Source of the DNA: Siderastrea radians
Lineage: Eukaryota > Cnidaria > Anthozoa > Scleractinia > Rhizangiidae
Length of the DNA: 64,000 nt
Direction of reading: 5' to 3'
Assembly (NCBI GenBank): GCA_964017195.1
Contig: OZ024894.1
Location: 31,274,388-31,338,387, forward strand
The position numbers and the translations under genes are program-made. Below the pieces are notes generated by a model. The model was given only the letters and a program-made list of their open reading frames with translations. It did not search any database and had not been told where the DNA came from. Shown in pieces: positions 1 through 11,796 of the stretch; the first letter of the stretch is position 1; every line of letters begins with the position of its first letter.

Positions 1-168
1 GCAGGCTTTGTATTGGAAATTCCTCACACACTGAATTGTCTCAGTCTCTTCTTGACTCATTCCCTGTACCCAAGAAAGCTACCACACAAGCCACCTAATT
101 CGCCAACAGAAAATCAATAATGAGGTTTCAAAATGGGCCTTTTCGATCTCGTTCTCCACCTTTAATTT

Positions 169-206
<38 letters not shown>

Positions 207-1983
207 TTTTCTGAAAATTAGCTGCATAGGCTATGTTCCCCCCATATGCATGCTATTTAGGAACATAGCATATAAACGTCTTGTACTGCTTTAATAATAA
301 TAATGATGTGTACACAGGATAGCCCCATCAGTGTAAAAACACTGGTAACATAGGGGGTTCTGTTACTAAATAAGTGCCCAAGATAGTAAAATACATATCT
401 TCAAACATTAATAGTGGCATGCATGGTTACGTGGCGGAAGCCTGATGCAAACACGAGAGTGTTGGGCGAATTCAAAGGATTATGCAAGCTTCATCGAACA
501 CAGACTCTTAGACATTTGTAACTGAAGAGCATATCTCTTAACAACAAAAACGGCTAATACACGCATAATGTGTACAGTGTACTGGGAGGGTACTGTAATT
601 TGAAGGGTTTATGGATCCAAGGGAGCTGCCTTAACCTCTCCCCACCCCAATCCCCTCCTTAAACAAAAATAACAAGAAAAAAAAAAGAAACTACACACAC
701 AAAGAGGGCAATTTCTACTTGACACTGATTTCTGCCATACTTCATGGAATTGGAATGGGTGTATGTTTCAATGAAAATGGCACTTCAAAATGTACTTCTG
801 GAACAAATTACATATTCATCTTAGTGTTCAGATTGACCCAAGGGAGTTATTGTCATATGAGACCAGTATACAAAGGGAGCTCAGACCAGGCCCCAGCTGT
901 TCAAAAGGTGGATAAGTGTTAGGGAAACCAATTGCATTATCCACTGGATAGAGATTTATCCGGTCGATAGTGCTATCCAACTTTTGAACAACTGGGGCCA
1001 GTATAACTGGACAGGTATGGTTAAGTTTATTTACATGAGACCAGCATCATGAAAGTATAAGTGATCACATAAAGCCTGTAATAACTCAATTACTTAAACC
1101 AGTTCATGTAGTCAGAAGCGACGGATTATTACAAGGACAAAGCTGAAGTCACACTAGTCTGAGTTTGCACGCGTATCATACAATGTCCATCTTTATTTAT
1201 CACAGTCATTCTCATAGCACCTCCAGGTGGAGTAAAAGACCACAAATGAGCACCATACTCAAAAATTCTTATTTATTTGCTTTGAGATGCTCCCTCATAA
1301 ATGGCTTGAAATTACAATACAAGCACTCCACTGCCATTTGAAAATCATTTGTAGCTGCTGATTATAATAAATAAAACACGCTCTTTAGAAATTACTATTG
1401 ATGGCTCAGCCATTAGGCATGTAATATTTCAAGCAAATTTTGGGTATGCTTATCTTCAATGTTTAAAATCCTGCTAACTAATAAGTTTATATCAGTGTTC
1501 TCTCTGCAAAAGTCCTCATTCGAAAGAGCCGAACAACTGAGTCTATCTTTCTCTTGGCGCGAAAACCTATGAAAAGATGAACAAATTAAGTTACAAACAA
1601 GTACACCGTAAACTTGAGCTTGTCTGGTATCGGTTTGAGTAAAATAATTGAAGTACATACAACGACGCTCTTAACAAAAGAAGTAAAGTCAAGGCTGCGT
1701 CAATCTCTCGTTATTAACACATAAAAGTACTGACCATTCAATTCTAGAAGCTTCTCCTTCAAGGCCAGTCAAGCCAGTGGAGCTGAAAATTAGTCAATCC
1801 CAACAATTCAATTCGCCATCTTGCTTCGCGCAAGATTGTTGTTGTCGTTGTTTAGGCCTTATCCACGGACGACAAACCCAAAAACTGCACATCTTCGAAA
1901 TCGCTTCGAGCTGAATCTTAGCGTTTTCCTCAGTCGTCGGTAGCTTTCATTGTATATCAATATTAGCAAGGAAAATGTAAGTT

Positions 1984-2235
1984 TCATCGCTCAAACACTT
2001 GACAAAGACCAAAGAGACAAACATTCTGCGCGATTTGTGACGTCATACGGCCCGCTTCCTCGGCCAACTCGTTCCTAGTCTTCGGAGACACGATTTTGGT
2101 CATTTTGGGTACTTTCAACGGCAAAAAAACGGATTTTTGTTTCTTACCATCCAATTTCTCTTGCCATTTCGGAATTAACACATAATGAACTACCAAAATG
2201 TGCAAAAAAAAATTTTAGTTCATAGGCACTTTAAA
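1984..2235 (-). mobile_element. Dispersed MITE-like repeat, family 1
   Basis: Read on the minus strand, the repeat begins AAAGTGCCTATGAACTAAAA and contains the internal block GACGTCACAAATCGCGCAGA. The same start and internal block occur on the plus strand at 11797-12260, and the copy A sequence recurs in copy B at 14925-15176. Shared terminal and internal blocks at independent loci indicate a dispersed non-autonomous element. The open frame running through it is not evidence of coding. Confidence 0.5.
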
Positions 2236-2504
2236 GGGTTAAAACTTAATGCAGAATGAATCAAACAGTTATACCATGTATAGGTTTCCATACCACGGTG
2301 ATTATTGTGACCCAGTACCACTACTGGGGCAAACTCACACAGGTATGACTTGTACAGTTATGAGATTTTGTGCTGTAATCATGAAACAAATACAGAGAAA
2401 CAAGAGGAAATCGGGAGGAACTTGTACCAGAATGAAAATCATGCTGGTATTATGTAAACACCCCCTTAGCCTAGAGTCGAGCAGCTCTTAAGAATGTTTC
2501 ACAG

Positions 2505-2527
2505 CATCCTCAGAGACCCAGGGGCAG
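2505..2527 (+). repeat. Terminus-like sequence related to the Mutator-like foldback element
   Basis: The stretch CATCCTCAGAGACCCAGGGG differs at one base from the outer end of the foldback element at 40968-42322. The same sequence occurs in copy B near 15445, and a degenerate version lies in copy C near 19400. No second end is visible nearby, so this is best read as a solo remnant of that family. Confidence 0.35.
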
Positions 2528-2870
2528 TAACGCCCTGATTTCATGAGACCGGTGCAAACTCAGACTGCTATGATTTTGTTTACATGAGACCGGTCTGAAA
2601 GTCAGACTGGCGTGAAGTGTTTACCTGAGACCAATCTAAACTCTGTTTGTGTTAATATGGTCCGCAACCATCCCATCCTTAAATCCAGTTTATCTATTAT
2701 CCAACAGCTTGGAATGCTCCAATGCCACTTGTTAAACGTGCATACCCAAAACAAATATCTCAGACCAATTGGGACCCTGTTCATGCTTAAGTGGCTCCCC
2801 AGTCTGATTTCAAACCGTTCTGAGTCATTCATATTGGTTCAGCAGCAGTGATGAGTTAAACCAGCCTAAG

Positions 2871-3147
2871 GCCCTGTTTACATGAGTGAATTTATCCCCG
2901 GATGTCGCTTTTATCCCATCCCGGGGTGACTTTCATTGCGGTGTCTGGTCATTTACCTGTAAATGTTTACATGATTTGGAGCTGAAATGTGTTCACCCCA
3001 GGACGATTTCATCCTGGTCTTCAGCACCAGGATGAAATCGTCCCGGGGTAAACACCATTTCAGCTCCAAACCATGTAAAAACGTACAGGTAAATGACCAG
3101 ACACCCATATGAAAGTCATCTCGGGATGAAATCACTCGTGTAAACAC
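2871..3147. mobile_element. 277-bp foldback MITE, hAT-like (8-bp TSD)
   Basis: The element is a near-perfect inverted repeat with arms of about 135 bp around a short centre near 3005. Its outer ends read GCCCTGTTTACATGAG and, inverted, GTGTTTACACGAG. It is flanked by the direct repeat AGCCTAAG at 2863-2870 and 3148-3155. The diverged copy C (near 20130) lacks the element and has a single version of the target, so this is a true insertion. The 8-bp duplication is typical of the hAT superfamily. The same insertion is present in copy B at 15811-16087, so it predates the A/B duplication. Confidence 0.8.
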
Positions 3148-4055
3148 AGCCTAAGATGATAATTATTTTATACTAGCTTCATGTTTCGTACATTTCGTGT
3201 AAACAGAGGTAAGCATTTGGAGTCGATCTGAAGTCGTACCGGCCCAAGTTGGTACCATTCTCATAGACTACGAGAAGTCTCTCATTTTTCTCTGGCGCCT
3301 TCACACTGACAGTCCTACTATTGGTAATTGCGATAATTAAAATCTACTTTGTTTTTCTTACAGGTTTTTATTCCATCAACCTGATGTCAGGAAAATATGG
3401 CAGTTTATTATAAGGGTTTGGTTAAGAAATTTATACTTTTAGCTATATTCCCAGACACACTTTATCAATTCAAATAAAAAATTTGAAGAGCAGTTTTGAA
3501 ATAAGGTTATATATTTTTTTGTCTTTTTCTGCTTAACATTTTGATGTCATTGATTAGTTTGACTGTCCCCTCAGTACTACTAAGTGGACGATGTATGAAA
3601 ATGGAATGAATCCTGGAGTACACCTTTTAGGGCTCTACTTCAAAATATCTGATGAGCACACCCTGCCCCATATCTTTTTTGGGGGGAGTATCCCCCCCCC
3701 AACTACTATCCCAGGAATGAAGAGTCAGACCCATTTGATTGAATTCTCTTTATGGGGAAAACTATATTGATTGACTGATTCACCACAGTCTGATCCCTTT
3801 TTGTCAGTTCATTGCCTGTTAGGTTTCAGACTATTCTGAAATGATTTAGGAAGAGGCTATTCCTTTTGTTTTTCTTTGGTACCAGATTATGGCAATCAGT
3901 AACAATGCTTATTGGTGGCAAATTATCAAACCAAAAAGAACTAAAGTCTCGAGATCTACTGGGGTAGTAAGAGAGTGAGTCATAATCTGTGCATCAAATA
4001 AAGTCACTTGTCATTACTGGACCATTTGTTATTCGCATTGGCAACACTGAAGTGA

Positions 4056-4190
4056 CAGATTGATTGATTTATTGATTTGTTGATTGACTGATTGATTAAT
4101 TGATTGATTGATTGATTGATTGATTTTTTAATTGGCTGATTGACTGATTTATCAGCCAGTTGGTTGAGTGGTTGATTGATTGACTGACTG
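4056..4190. repeat. TGAT/TGAC simple repeat
   Basis: This is a run of TTGA-type tetranucleotides (TGATTGATTGATTGACTGAC). The same tract is present in copy B near 17010-17150 and, expanded, in copy C near 29131-29290. Low-complexity ORFs crossing it are artefacts. Confidence 0.85.
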
Positions 4191-4543
4191 GTACTTAAAA
4201 TAGTTGAATGAATTTATTCACCTGAATTACATGTTAGTTATTACATGCATAATGCTGCACTTCTTCCCATCTTCGTCTGGCAGTAAAATAATAGGGCGAT
4301 GTCGCAGCTCTTACAAGGTCTTCTCTGATTTGCTGAGAAAACAATACGCCAAACAACAAAACAATGGACCCTAGCCCCGAAAACAATAATTAGAGGTTGT
4401 TAAGAGCTACGGGGCTACTCAAGTAATACCCGGCATCAGGCGAGACATAAAATAATTTTCAAGCCCCAATGTCATGACATAATTGTAAGCAAATAATTTA
4501 TTTGTAATTAGCAAGTAGTAGGTAAGAATGCGTATTAGAGAGC

Positions 4544-4826
4544 AGTGACGTCATTAGGAACGGGAAGTGACATCATCAAACATGGTGGACGGAGGTCACG
4601 TGGTTTGGGTGGGGAAACCGCTGACCAGTAGGGAAAAAGGGATTGCGGGCTCCGAAAAACCACTGGAAGTGAAATGAAAAACAGAATATTAATCACCCCA
4701 GACCTTATGTGACAAGTGGGAACGTGTGCGCCTTGACCCGAGGGGTCAGCGGCGCATCCCATTTCTTTTGACAGAGTCCACAGTCCAAGTGGTGGACTGC
4801 GTGGGACCTGGGTCCGAGGGAAGTCC
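4544..4826 (+). mobile_element. Maverick/adintovirus-like terminus (polymerase end)
   Basis: The sequence departs from copy B exactly here and begins AGTGACGT. It then contains a block (CACGTGGTTTGG, GGGAAACCGCTGACCAGT, GGGAAAAAGGGATTGCGGGC, positions 4596-4652) that recurs three times at 52255-52470, where the integrase end of a related element begins with AGTAATGT. This fits terminal inverted repeats of one Maverick family, seen reading inward at two different ends. About 280 bp separate the terminus from the polymerase stop codon. No target duplication can be checked because the far side of this insertion is not preserved. Confidence 0.65.
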
Positions 4827-7370
4827 CTAGGCAGCTTGGTAACCGTAAGGGTACGTTTGAAACGTACGGGGCTCGATGACTCTCTTGTCGTAGACCAATT
4901 GGTAACGCTTGTAGTCGGGATAGGTGTAGAGATCGTAGGTTTTGGCGTTTCTGACGATCTGATGTGTTTTGACGACTTGGGTGTGGCACAGTTCCTTTTG
5001 GGGCTGTTGGATTTCGTCGAGGACGTTCTGACACATGACGTCATAATTCAATTGGGTTTTGCCCTCGCTGTTGAGTCGGAAACCACGAACTTTGCATTCG
5101 ACTTGACCGTTCTTGGTTTTGTACCCATAATTCTTGGGACCGCCCGACACGAATTCTTCGATGTAATTGTCGTCGTCCAATTCACTCGTAAACTCGCCGA
5201 GGTAATCTCCCAAGAGAGGACTGGGTTGATCCTCTTCCTCCTCCTCCAGGTAAACGACCGAATCGGTGTCATAGTACAAGACGCGTTCCCCTAACAGTTG
5301 GAGGGCTTCGTAGAGACGGAGACGTGCCCAAGAGGTAGTGAAAGAGGCCACGAAAATGTTGAGGTTGGGAGACACTGGGATGTCTTCGTCTTGATACTGA
5401 TAGTGCAGTGCACTTCCACCATGTGGTCGTTGATGACGGACACGTGACGCACCACCAAGGTATCGGTATCCAGGAAACGGTGAAAGGCTTGGGGGTCGTC
5501 AAATTCTTGGACTTGGGTCTTGTTGAGACGTTGTCCGAATTTGCCCCACATGGAATTGAGCATCATTTTGGCCAGGGCGCGCAGACCTTTATTCTCCTCG
5601 ATCTTGTCGTACTCCAATTGGATGCCCTCGTGTTCGTAGTACTCGCGGATGTACTGTTGGCGTTTGGTTTCGTCGTCGCCTACCCATGAGGGCCACCCGC
5701 TGGCTTCTTGCTTGATTTTCAACCAGGTGTTGACGTAGTCTTGGAAGTGTCCCTCACAGGTCTGGTCGAACTGCCACACTTCGTAGAGGTACTGGATCTC
5801 GCACCCCAACTCGATGGCCTTGTGCAATTCGGGGGTGCACCACGTCCCGGTCAGGGCGCGTTGCTCGTCGGAGTCGGTGCAACGGTAAGATCTCTCCAAA
5901 GGAGGCTTGACCATTTCTTCTTTGACACAAGTGGCACAGAAAGGAAGGTGAGTTTACCGGCGTGACGGTAAGGCAGCACGGGATGGTATAGTTCACGCGG
6001 GGGAGGACTCGGCATTGGATGACCCCAAAGTAAATGTGGATGTCTGTGTGACCCCGTTGCGAGATGAGGCGAGGATGTCCTTTGGGGTAGACGCACGTCT
6101 TGTTCACCCAGGGGTACAAGGAAGTGAAATCGATGTAATGGCTCTTTTGACCCGGGGTCACGCGATGGTACAGCTTGACGGCATTGGTGCGACCACCACA
6201 GAAGGCGTCACGCGGGTTGAGAGGCTCTACGAATTGCACGGAATCCACGTACGTTTGGATGTCGGGAGAGGTTTCTTTGAGATGGGTCCACTCACATTCC
6301 CACATTTCAATGACATTGTACCCTAGCGCCTGAAGCAGTCTGATTCTTTGTTGGGTCTTCTCATACACATCATGCATGGTACGATCACAGAGACGCAGAT
6401 GTTTTTCGTGATGGTTGGCATAACATTAGGGACGCGCGTGCCAAAAGCACCCATGGAATTCGTAGATGGTGTTGGTGTCTTGACAGTAGCCATCCACGAA
6501 GAAACCCACGACGGGGACGCGATACTCGCCAGCATTGCCCGCGTGTTGAACATTATGGTGCAGACTGGGATGCGGAGGGTCTGGGTCGGCGCGGGCCATC
6601 AGCTCGTGATCTTCCAGGGCTTGCCGGCGCTGTTGGTGATCGCACCAGGTTAACCATTCGAGGGCCACCCGCGATTGGTTGACACGGTTGCGCCATCCGT
6701 TCACGGGTTCACTGGCAATACTGTCGGGAATCATACGGTTCATGCGCAGATCACGGTTACAGGCCGAGGCGATGGTGATATGTTCAAATGGGTTGAAACC
6801 CGCTTTGGCTTCAAACAAACGTTTGAAAGTCAGACACCCTTCTTTCAAGAGGCGAACGTCCGATTCGCAGTAAGTCACCAATTCTTTTTGGAGATCAAAC
6901 ACCACCTCTTTGTCTCGTTGCTCTTGGTGCCATTTTTCGAAGGCTTGACGTGCTTTGGGGGACATGGTTTCGGGCATGTAGTAGTCAATGGCCGGGACGG
7001 GTCCCACGTACGTTTGGTGTTCGGGGATGTTGAATTGGTGAGGGAAGTAACCCTTTTTGAGTTCAGTGAGCCCAAAGGTTTTGGGAAAGGCCGAGAGGGG
7101 CATCTGGAAGAAGCTGAGAGAATCAATGAAACCGATGCGATCGTGTTTGACTTCTAAGAGTTTGCACCCGTTACGGAGTTGTTCGACGATTCGGTTGTCG
7201 GTGTGGTATTGGTGGATGACAAAGTACCCATCGTACCCTTGGAAATTGTGAGCGAGGACGTTGACTCGACGGGTGTCGTTCTCCGTGAGGGTATCCAACC
7301 ATTCGAGAAAATCTCGGATACAGTGTTCTCCTTGGAAACGAAAGGGTCCACTCATGTCCAATACACCCAA
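4827..7370 (-). pseudogene. polB: Broken protein-primed family B DNA polymerase
   Basis: In Mavericks and adintoviruses this enzyme copies the linear element DNA from a protein primer. The minus-strand frames show exonuclease motif II (AHNFQGYDGYF, near 7230), exonuclease motif III (YCESD, near 6860), polymerase motif A (DFTSLYP, near 6130), motif B (LNSMWGKFG, near 5540) and motif C (YDTDS, near 5265). The catalytic residues visible in these motifs look intact. The gene is broken by an in-frame TAA at 6426-6428, single-base frameshifts near 6000 (G/C run) and 5945, and a 4-base shift near 5405. The N-terminal end with exonuclease motif I is missing: recognisable homology stops near 7370, where a satellite starts. 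The gene reads toward the element terminus, as expected for the polymerase end. It cannot make an active polymerase as it stands. Confidence 0.88.
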
Positions 7371-8262
7371 ACTGAGTCGAATCGTCTTCAGGCAAAGACG
7401 ATTCGAGTCAGCTCGAGGATCAAAGACTTCCGACTCACCGGAAGTCCGTTTAGCGGAACTCGACTTACCGGAAGTCAGGTCGCGAATAAATGCGCAGGGA
7501 GGTGAAAAATTTTGACGAATCGACTCGAATCGTATTCCTAAAAGTCGATTCGACTCAACGGAAATCAGGTCGTAAAGTCCTTCAAGTATGTGCGCGTGAC
7601 ACAATAAGACATAACAAGGAACGCATAACATTGACCTTTCTCGTTCTTAAAGCGGCACTGATGCGACACTAAATAGGATCATTGTAATGAACCTTCTTCC
7701 TCGCTTGTGTTGTCGATCTGAAGGATTTGCACACGGAACGACAAAAAGATAACATGATCCTTCCTCGTTCTTAAAGCGTGATGCGACACTAAACAGGAAA
7801 ATTGCAATGAACCTTCTCCCTCGCTTGTGTTGTCGATCTGAAGGTTTTGCACAGGGAGCGACAAGAAGATAACATGAACCTTCCTCGTTCTTAAAGCGAG
7901 TCGATTCGACCACTTTTCCTACCCTCCCTGTTCGCCTTCTTGTGTGATTTTTTTTTCTAAGTGTCTCGCAAATCGACTATCCAGTTAGTCGAACCGACTA
8001 CACAATGGATGATTTGAGTCGAATCGACTCGAATCGAGTCGATTCGACCACTTTTTCTATCCTCCCTGTTCGCCTTCTTGTGTGATTTTTTCGAAGTGTC
8101 TCGCAAATCGACTTTCCAGTTAGTCGAATCGACTGCACAACGGACTCGAGGCGAGTCGATTCGACTATCCAGTTAGTCGAATCTATCGAGTTATCGACTC
8201 GAATCGAGTCGATTCCACCACTTTTCCTACCCTCCCTGTTTGCCTTTTTGTGTGATTTTTTT
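7370..8262. repeat. Palindrome-rich satellite (GTCGAATCGAC motif)
   Basis: This region is built from copies of the self-complementary-looking motifs GAGTCGATTCGAC and CGACTCGAATCGAGTCGA. Two larger tandem arrays are visible. A unit of about 125 bp is repeated at 7650-7900 (sharing CGCTTGTGTTGTCGATCTGA), and a unit of about 150 bp starting with GTCGATTCGACCAC is repeated from 7905 to 8262. It abuts the truncated 5' end of the polymerase, so it may mark the breakpoint that removed the rest of the Maverick. No coding is supported here. Confidence 0.75.
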
Positions 8263-8266
8263 TAAG

Positions 8267-8618
8267 CCTCCAATCATACAAGTCAGCAAATGAGCACCAT
8301 CAGCGACAGATGTCGTATATCTTGAGTGGTTCAAATCATTCCCAAAATGCCCAGCAGATAGCTGCTCCTCCAGCCAGTTATAGTGGCCAGTTAATGTCAA
8401 GTTCCCAGCAATCACACAGCCAGCTGAGTCTCCAATACACGACAAATTCGCTCGCTGTGAATAACGCAAGCGTTCCAGCAGCATCAAATGGTGTGTTTCC
8501 TGGAGCGAATATCAGCAGTATCTCTGGATGCCATTTTCAGATCTTCAATGGCCCAGTGAAGTTGATCCAACAAGGGAAAAAGCGACGTTATGTTATTGAG
8601 GGCGACGACGAAGATTAA
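8267..8618 (+). CDS. Last exon of a probable tyrosine-recombinase-type (Crypton/DUF3504-like) protein
   Basis: A splice-acceptor-like TTTTTTTTAAG precedes an open frame that continues to TAA at 8616-8618. The frame starts before the ATG at 8310: it encodes a segment with SLQSYKSA and RQMSYILS, followed by a Ser/Gln-rich linker, then GCHFQIFNGPVK and an ending with a KKRRY basic patch and acidic EGDDED tail. From memory of the family, the pattern of Ser-x-x-Ser-Tyr, then Gln and Ser-x-Ile-Leu, followed by a basic-acidic tail, ends many cnidarian tyrosine-recombinase-like proteins of Crypton or DUF3504 type. No catalytic domain is present in the window, so this is an isolated exon or a fragment. 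The exon start and family are inferred. Confidence 0.4.
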
Positions 8619-8897
8619 CATTCGTCGCAAATGTCACTGAAATCACTTCAAGTTATCCCCACGTGTTCAAAATTCAATCACAAACTAGGCCTATCTTTAC
8701 CTTAGCTTTTAAACTTTTTAAGAGCTAAACACTTGTAAACACAGGTCAGTGTGTTTTGTGAAATTAAAGTGGTTGAATTTGTCCTTGATCTTGACGTGAT
8801 AAAGACAAAAATTGTCTCACTGTCAAAGAAACTGTTTCTTGCATCGCCAGGTTCGTTTCGGTTTAGTAAACACGACCTCGAATGACCATATAATAAA
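8619..8897. other. No gene seen
   Basis: AT-rich sequence between the recombinase-like exon and the hairpin repeat. I see no supported gene or repeat in it. Confidence 0.5.
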
Positions 8898-9031
8898 TAA
8901 CTTATTAACCTCGTCCTTTCGGTCATTACAGGGAAATCTCAGACCACGGCCTTGACGCTATCGCTCGGTCAATACATCCAGGCCTTGGTCTGAGATTTCC
9001 CTGTAATGACCTCACTCTCGGTTAATAAGTG
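8898..9031. repeat. Imperfect hairpin element, about 134 bp
   Basis: The left arm runs from CTTATTAACC through GGTCATTACAGGGAAATCTC, and the right arm returns through GAGATTTCCCTGTAATGACC to GGTTAATAAG. The inner stem of about 33 bp has one mismatch. It resembles a small foldback MITE, but no target duplication is evident. Confidence 0.6.
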
Positions 9032-9034
9032 GTA

Positions 9035-9115
9035 TGTTTTCTGGTCTCACTTGTAATAATAATAATAATGATAATAATAATAATAATAATTAAAAACAAT
9101 ATTATAATTATAATA
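9035..9115 (+). repeat. Tail of unit A: GTCTCACTTG(TAA)n
   Basis: The tract GGTCTCACTTGTAATAATAAT, a TAA run and AATTAAAAACAATATTATAA match copy B at 17963-18072 and copy C at 29808-29880. In copy A it follows the Maverick-derived block, which suggests that 4544-9034 replaced the roughly 465 bp found at 17498-17962 in copy B. Confidence 0.55.
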
Positions 9116-11796
9116 AGAACCTTCCCAGAATGCTTTGCACCAGAAAAATTTCAATGCAAAATAACTTAGTTAATTTGTGGTCGAAGAGAATGCTGTACCA
9201 TGTGTTATTTACAACTTCGTGAAAGTTATCCCTCATATTAACGTTAGGGTGAGGACCTCATTATTCACGTGACTATGGCAAAAAATATGTTTTAGCTCAC
9301 TGCAACATCAGGCCTCCATCAATTCAAAAGCAGATAACGTGCCCTGATAGTCACTGGAATGGGCAATATGGAAATTGCCAGTTGACATCTAACAGTTGAA
9401 AGTTAAGGTGGCTCTGTACAAGAGCATTTCCCAGGGGACTTGTAAGGAGTCAGTAGCTATGGTAGTTTAAGGCGGAGAGAAATAAAGCTTGGCTGGTTAA
9501 TAGAACTTCGCATGAAAGTAACGACCATGATATGCTCACTGTTGTGACGTCATTGGTCACGTGACCAGAGCGCACAGAAAATTCAAATCACTTTAAAACT
9601 GCTTTAAGCTCAATAAATTCGTAATTTCTCACAGTAATATTGCAGAAAAAATTGCAAGTTATTCAAAAACGTCCATTATTATTTTTCCTTTTGAAAAAAG
9701 CACAATGAAAAATGAACCTTAAACTTTTGATAACCCCCTGTTTTGTGAGGTTTTAATATAAATGTAAAAACGAATCAGCTTATTTGGTTTCAAACTATGT
9801 TCTTTCTAACTACGTTAACAGTTTTTTAAAAAAAATTCGTTTTGATATAGCTTAGGGATGTGAATTTGCATGCACGCGGAGTACTGGGCACCAATGTCAC
9901 GGATTGCTCAGGAAGACTGGTGCACTTTTTAGGCGCGGCGCCATAGCTAGCGACAAAAGCTGAAAAATGGGGTGAAAAGGTGTTTTAGCTTTCTGTGGTC
10001 CATTTCTGCTAAAGAATTGTTAATGGTTTCTCGGAAAGAGGACAGCACTTCATTTTTCGCTGCATTGCTCATGTCAGGTGCGTGTAATTATAGCTTTTTA
10101 TTGTCTTCGGTAAACAGCTTAATATATTAGCAGGGCTTTACCGATCGATCATTATAATATAATGTTTCATATTTATCGTTAGTCCAGTGCTTAAATAGTT
10201 TGCCATTTTCGTTCCGGTAGCAAAAAGCCGAAAGATAGACACTTAGGTTGGTAACTAAAGTTTATTAAGTTTCGTAAGTCTTTAAATAAACGTTATATGA
10301 AGTGATGTAGTTTTTGTACGCTCGTCTGTGAAACGTATGTTATTTGCTGGCCACGTAAAACTGTAGCATTGCATCCTTTATGTTTTCAGTAACTTTAATT
10401 ACAGCGTTGCTGTTAAAATTAATGTTTCAAACAGCTATTGCTTAAAGCAAGAAGGTCAGGCTATTCTCCTAATGTTGATACTGGCAGATAAGCTTAAATT
10501 CTTTTGTGTAGCATCATTTAAGCTTACGTGTTGTAAACATCTCATAACAACATAACATAACACATAACATACTTTATTTTATCTGGAACTCCATTTGTTT
10601 ATTAGCTGGGCTTTTCTTCGCTGCTTGCAAATTAGTTATATACATCTAATGACTCACGAATGTTTCTTAGATCAAGTGAGGTTCAAAGCTATACATGTAG
10701 TTGGTATGATTTGATGACAAACAACAAATTTAAATTTCGAATTAGGTATGATCACTTTTGGGAAAATATGCTTAAGATAATCGAGTTCAAAGCAGGTGGA
10801 TGTAATTTTTTTGTACATCTCATTCTCTACTTTTACTGATTAAGTTATTCCATAATTTGCAGGGTAAAAAATTAACTTCAGTGCTTAAATCATTGAATTG
10901 CAACTGGGGCCAGTATCCTTGAATTCCAACCTCGTCCCCAGGGTCTTTTCACTTGCTCGCTTAGTATAGTGGACCAGGCCATTTAGATAAAGTGGCTTTC
11001 AAAATCCTCTAGTCTAAATCAAAAAATTTAAAACCATATTTACTTGAATAGACCCCTCCCACCCCGGATGAGAAGTAAGTCTTTTATCCAGGGATTTCGC
11101 CAATAATCATGTGGAAAAATTACCACATACTGTAGAGACTGTCAATTTTTAGCCCTGAAGTTGTTGTTTTCACTGATCCTTTTTTATCTCTACTAGGCAT
11201 GTATATGTCAGCAGTGATCAGTGTTGTAGCTTTTCTTACAGTGAAGGTATGCCAGGGAAGATATCAATCATATAATTGTCCCAGCTAACATACTATCTTA
11301 CTGTTCAGTAAAATGAACTGGGTCGGATGCAATGATCTGTTTAATCAGTTTGGGTTTGGTAGTTGAACACAATTAAACCAATAATATGCATACAGCAGTG
11401 TTTGATTCCAATTTCTGAACCCAGTCAAACATAATTAAGCACAGTTAAACAATTTTAAAATCATTCAAATATACCAGATATTTAAACCATCTGCCTTCAA
11501 GTGTGTGAGAACTAGCATAAATTTCTGTAGTGCGGAATTTGAGCATGATCTGTTTTATATTGTCGTGTAAACACATAGAAGACTGGGTGGCTAAAACAGC
11601 CTTTTCAGAAAAAGAAAATTTGGCAATCCTAATACTCACAAAGGAAAATAAAAGTTGAACCAAGGATAAAATTAAATCACAACATTTACATGAGTGTTCC
11701 ATCAAGACTTCCATTGGGGTAGGGGATGAAAACCTTAGACCCACTTAAGTTACAAAATCCATTTGTCACAGTGATGTAAGATTTATTCTTGGTGGT
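9116..11796. other. No gene seen; one MITE fragment
   Basis: About 2.7 kb without a convincing coding region. Near 11638-11690 there is a block containing GTTGAACCAAGGATAAAATT. It matches the arms of the hairpin MITE at 43870-44030 and is probably a solo arm of that family. A CATAACATAACA short tandem repeat lies near 10545-10575. Confidence 0.5.

Larger units (their letters stand above)
1..4543. repeat. Long direct duplication, copy A
   Basis: This block is almost identical to 12943-17497, with only scattered SNPs and short indels. One example is a 14-bp gap near 3960 relative to copy B near 16900. Homology already exists at base 1, so the unit may extend upstream of the window. It ends abruptly at about 4543, where a Maverick terminus begins, while copy B continues into different sequence. 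The block holds only repeats: a (TAA)n run near 170-206, a MITE at 1984-2235, a 277-bp MITE at 2871-3147 and TGAT/TGAC simple repeats near 4056-4190. I see no convincing host exon in it. It could be a recent segmental duplication or a haplotype placed twice by the assembler. Confidence 0.9.

Noticed and set aside
4836..7515. Long plus-strand ORFs opposite the polymerase
   Set aside because: They are shadows of the GC-richer polymerase coding strand and show no motif.
9950..10071. Short minus-strand frame (MSNAAKNEVLSSFRETINNS)
   Set aside because: It is only 40 codons, with no splice partners or promoter; chance cannot be excluded.
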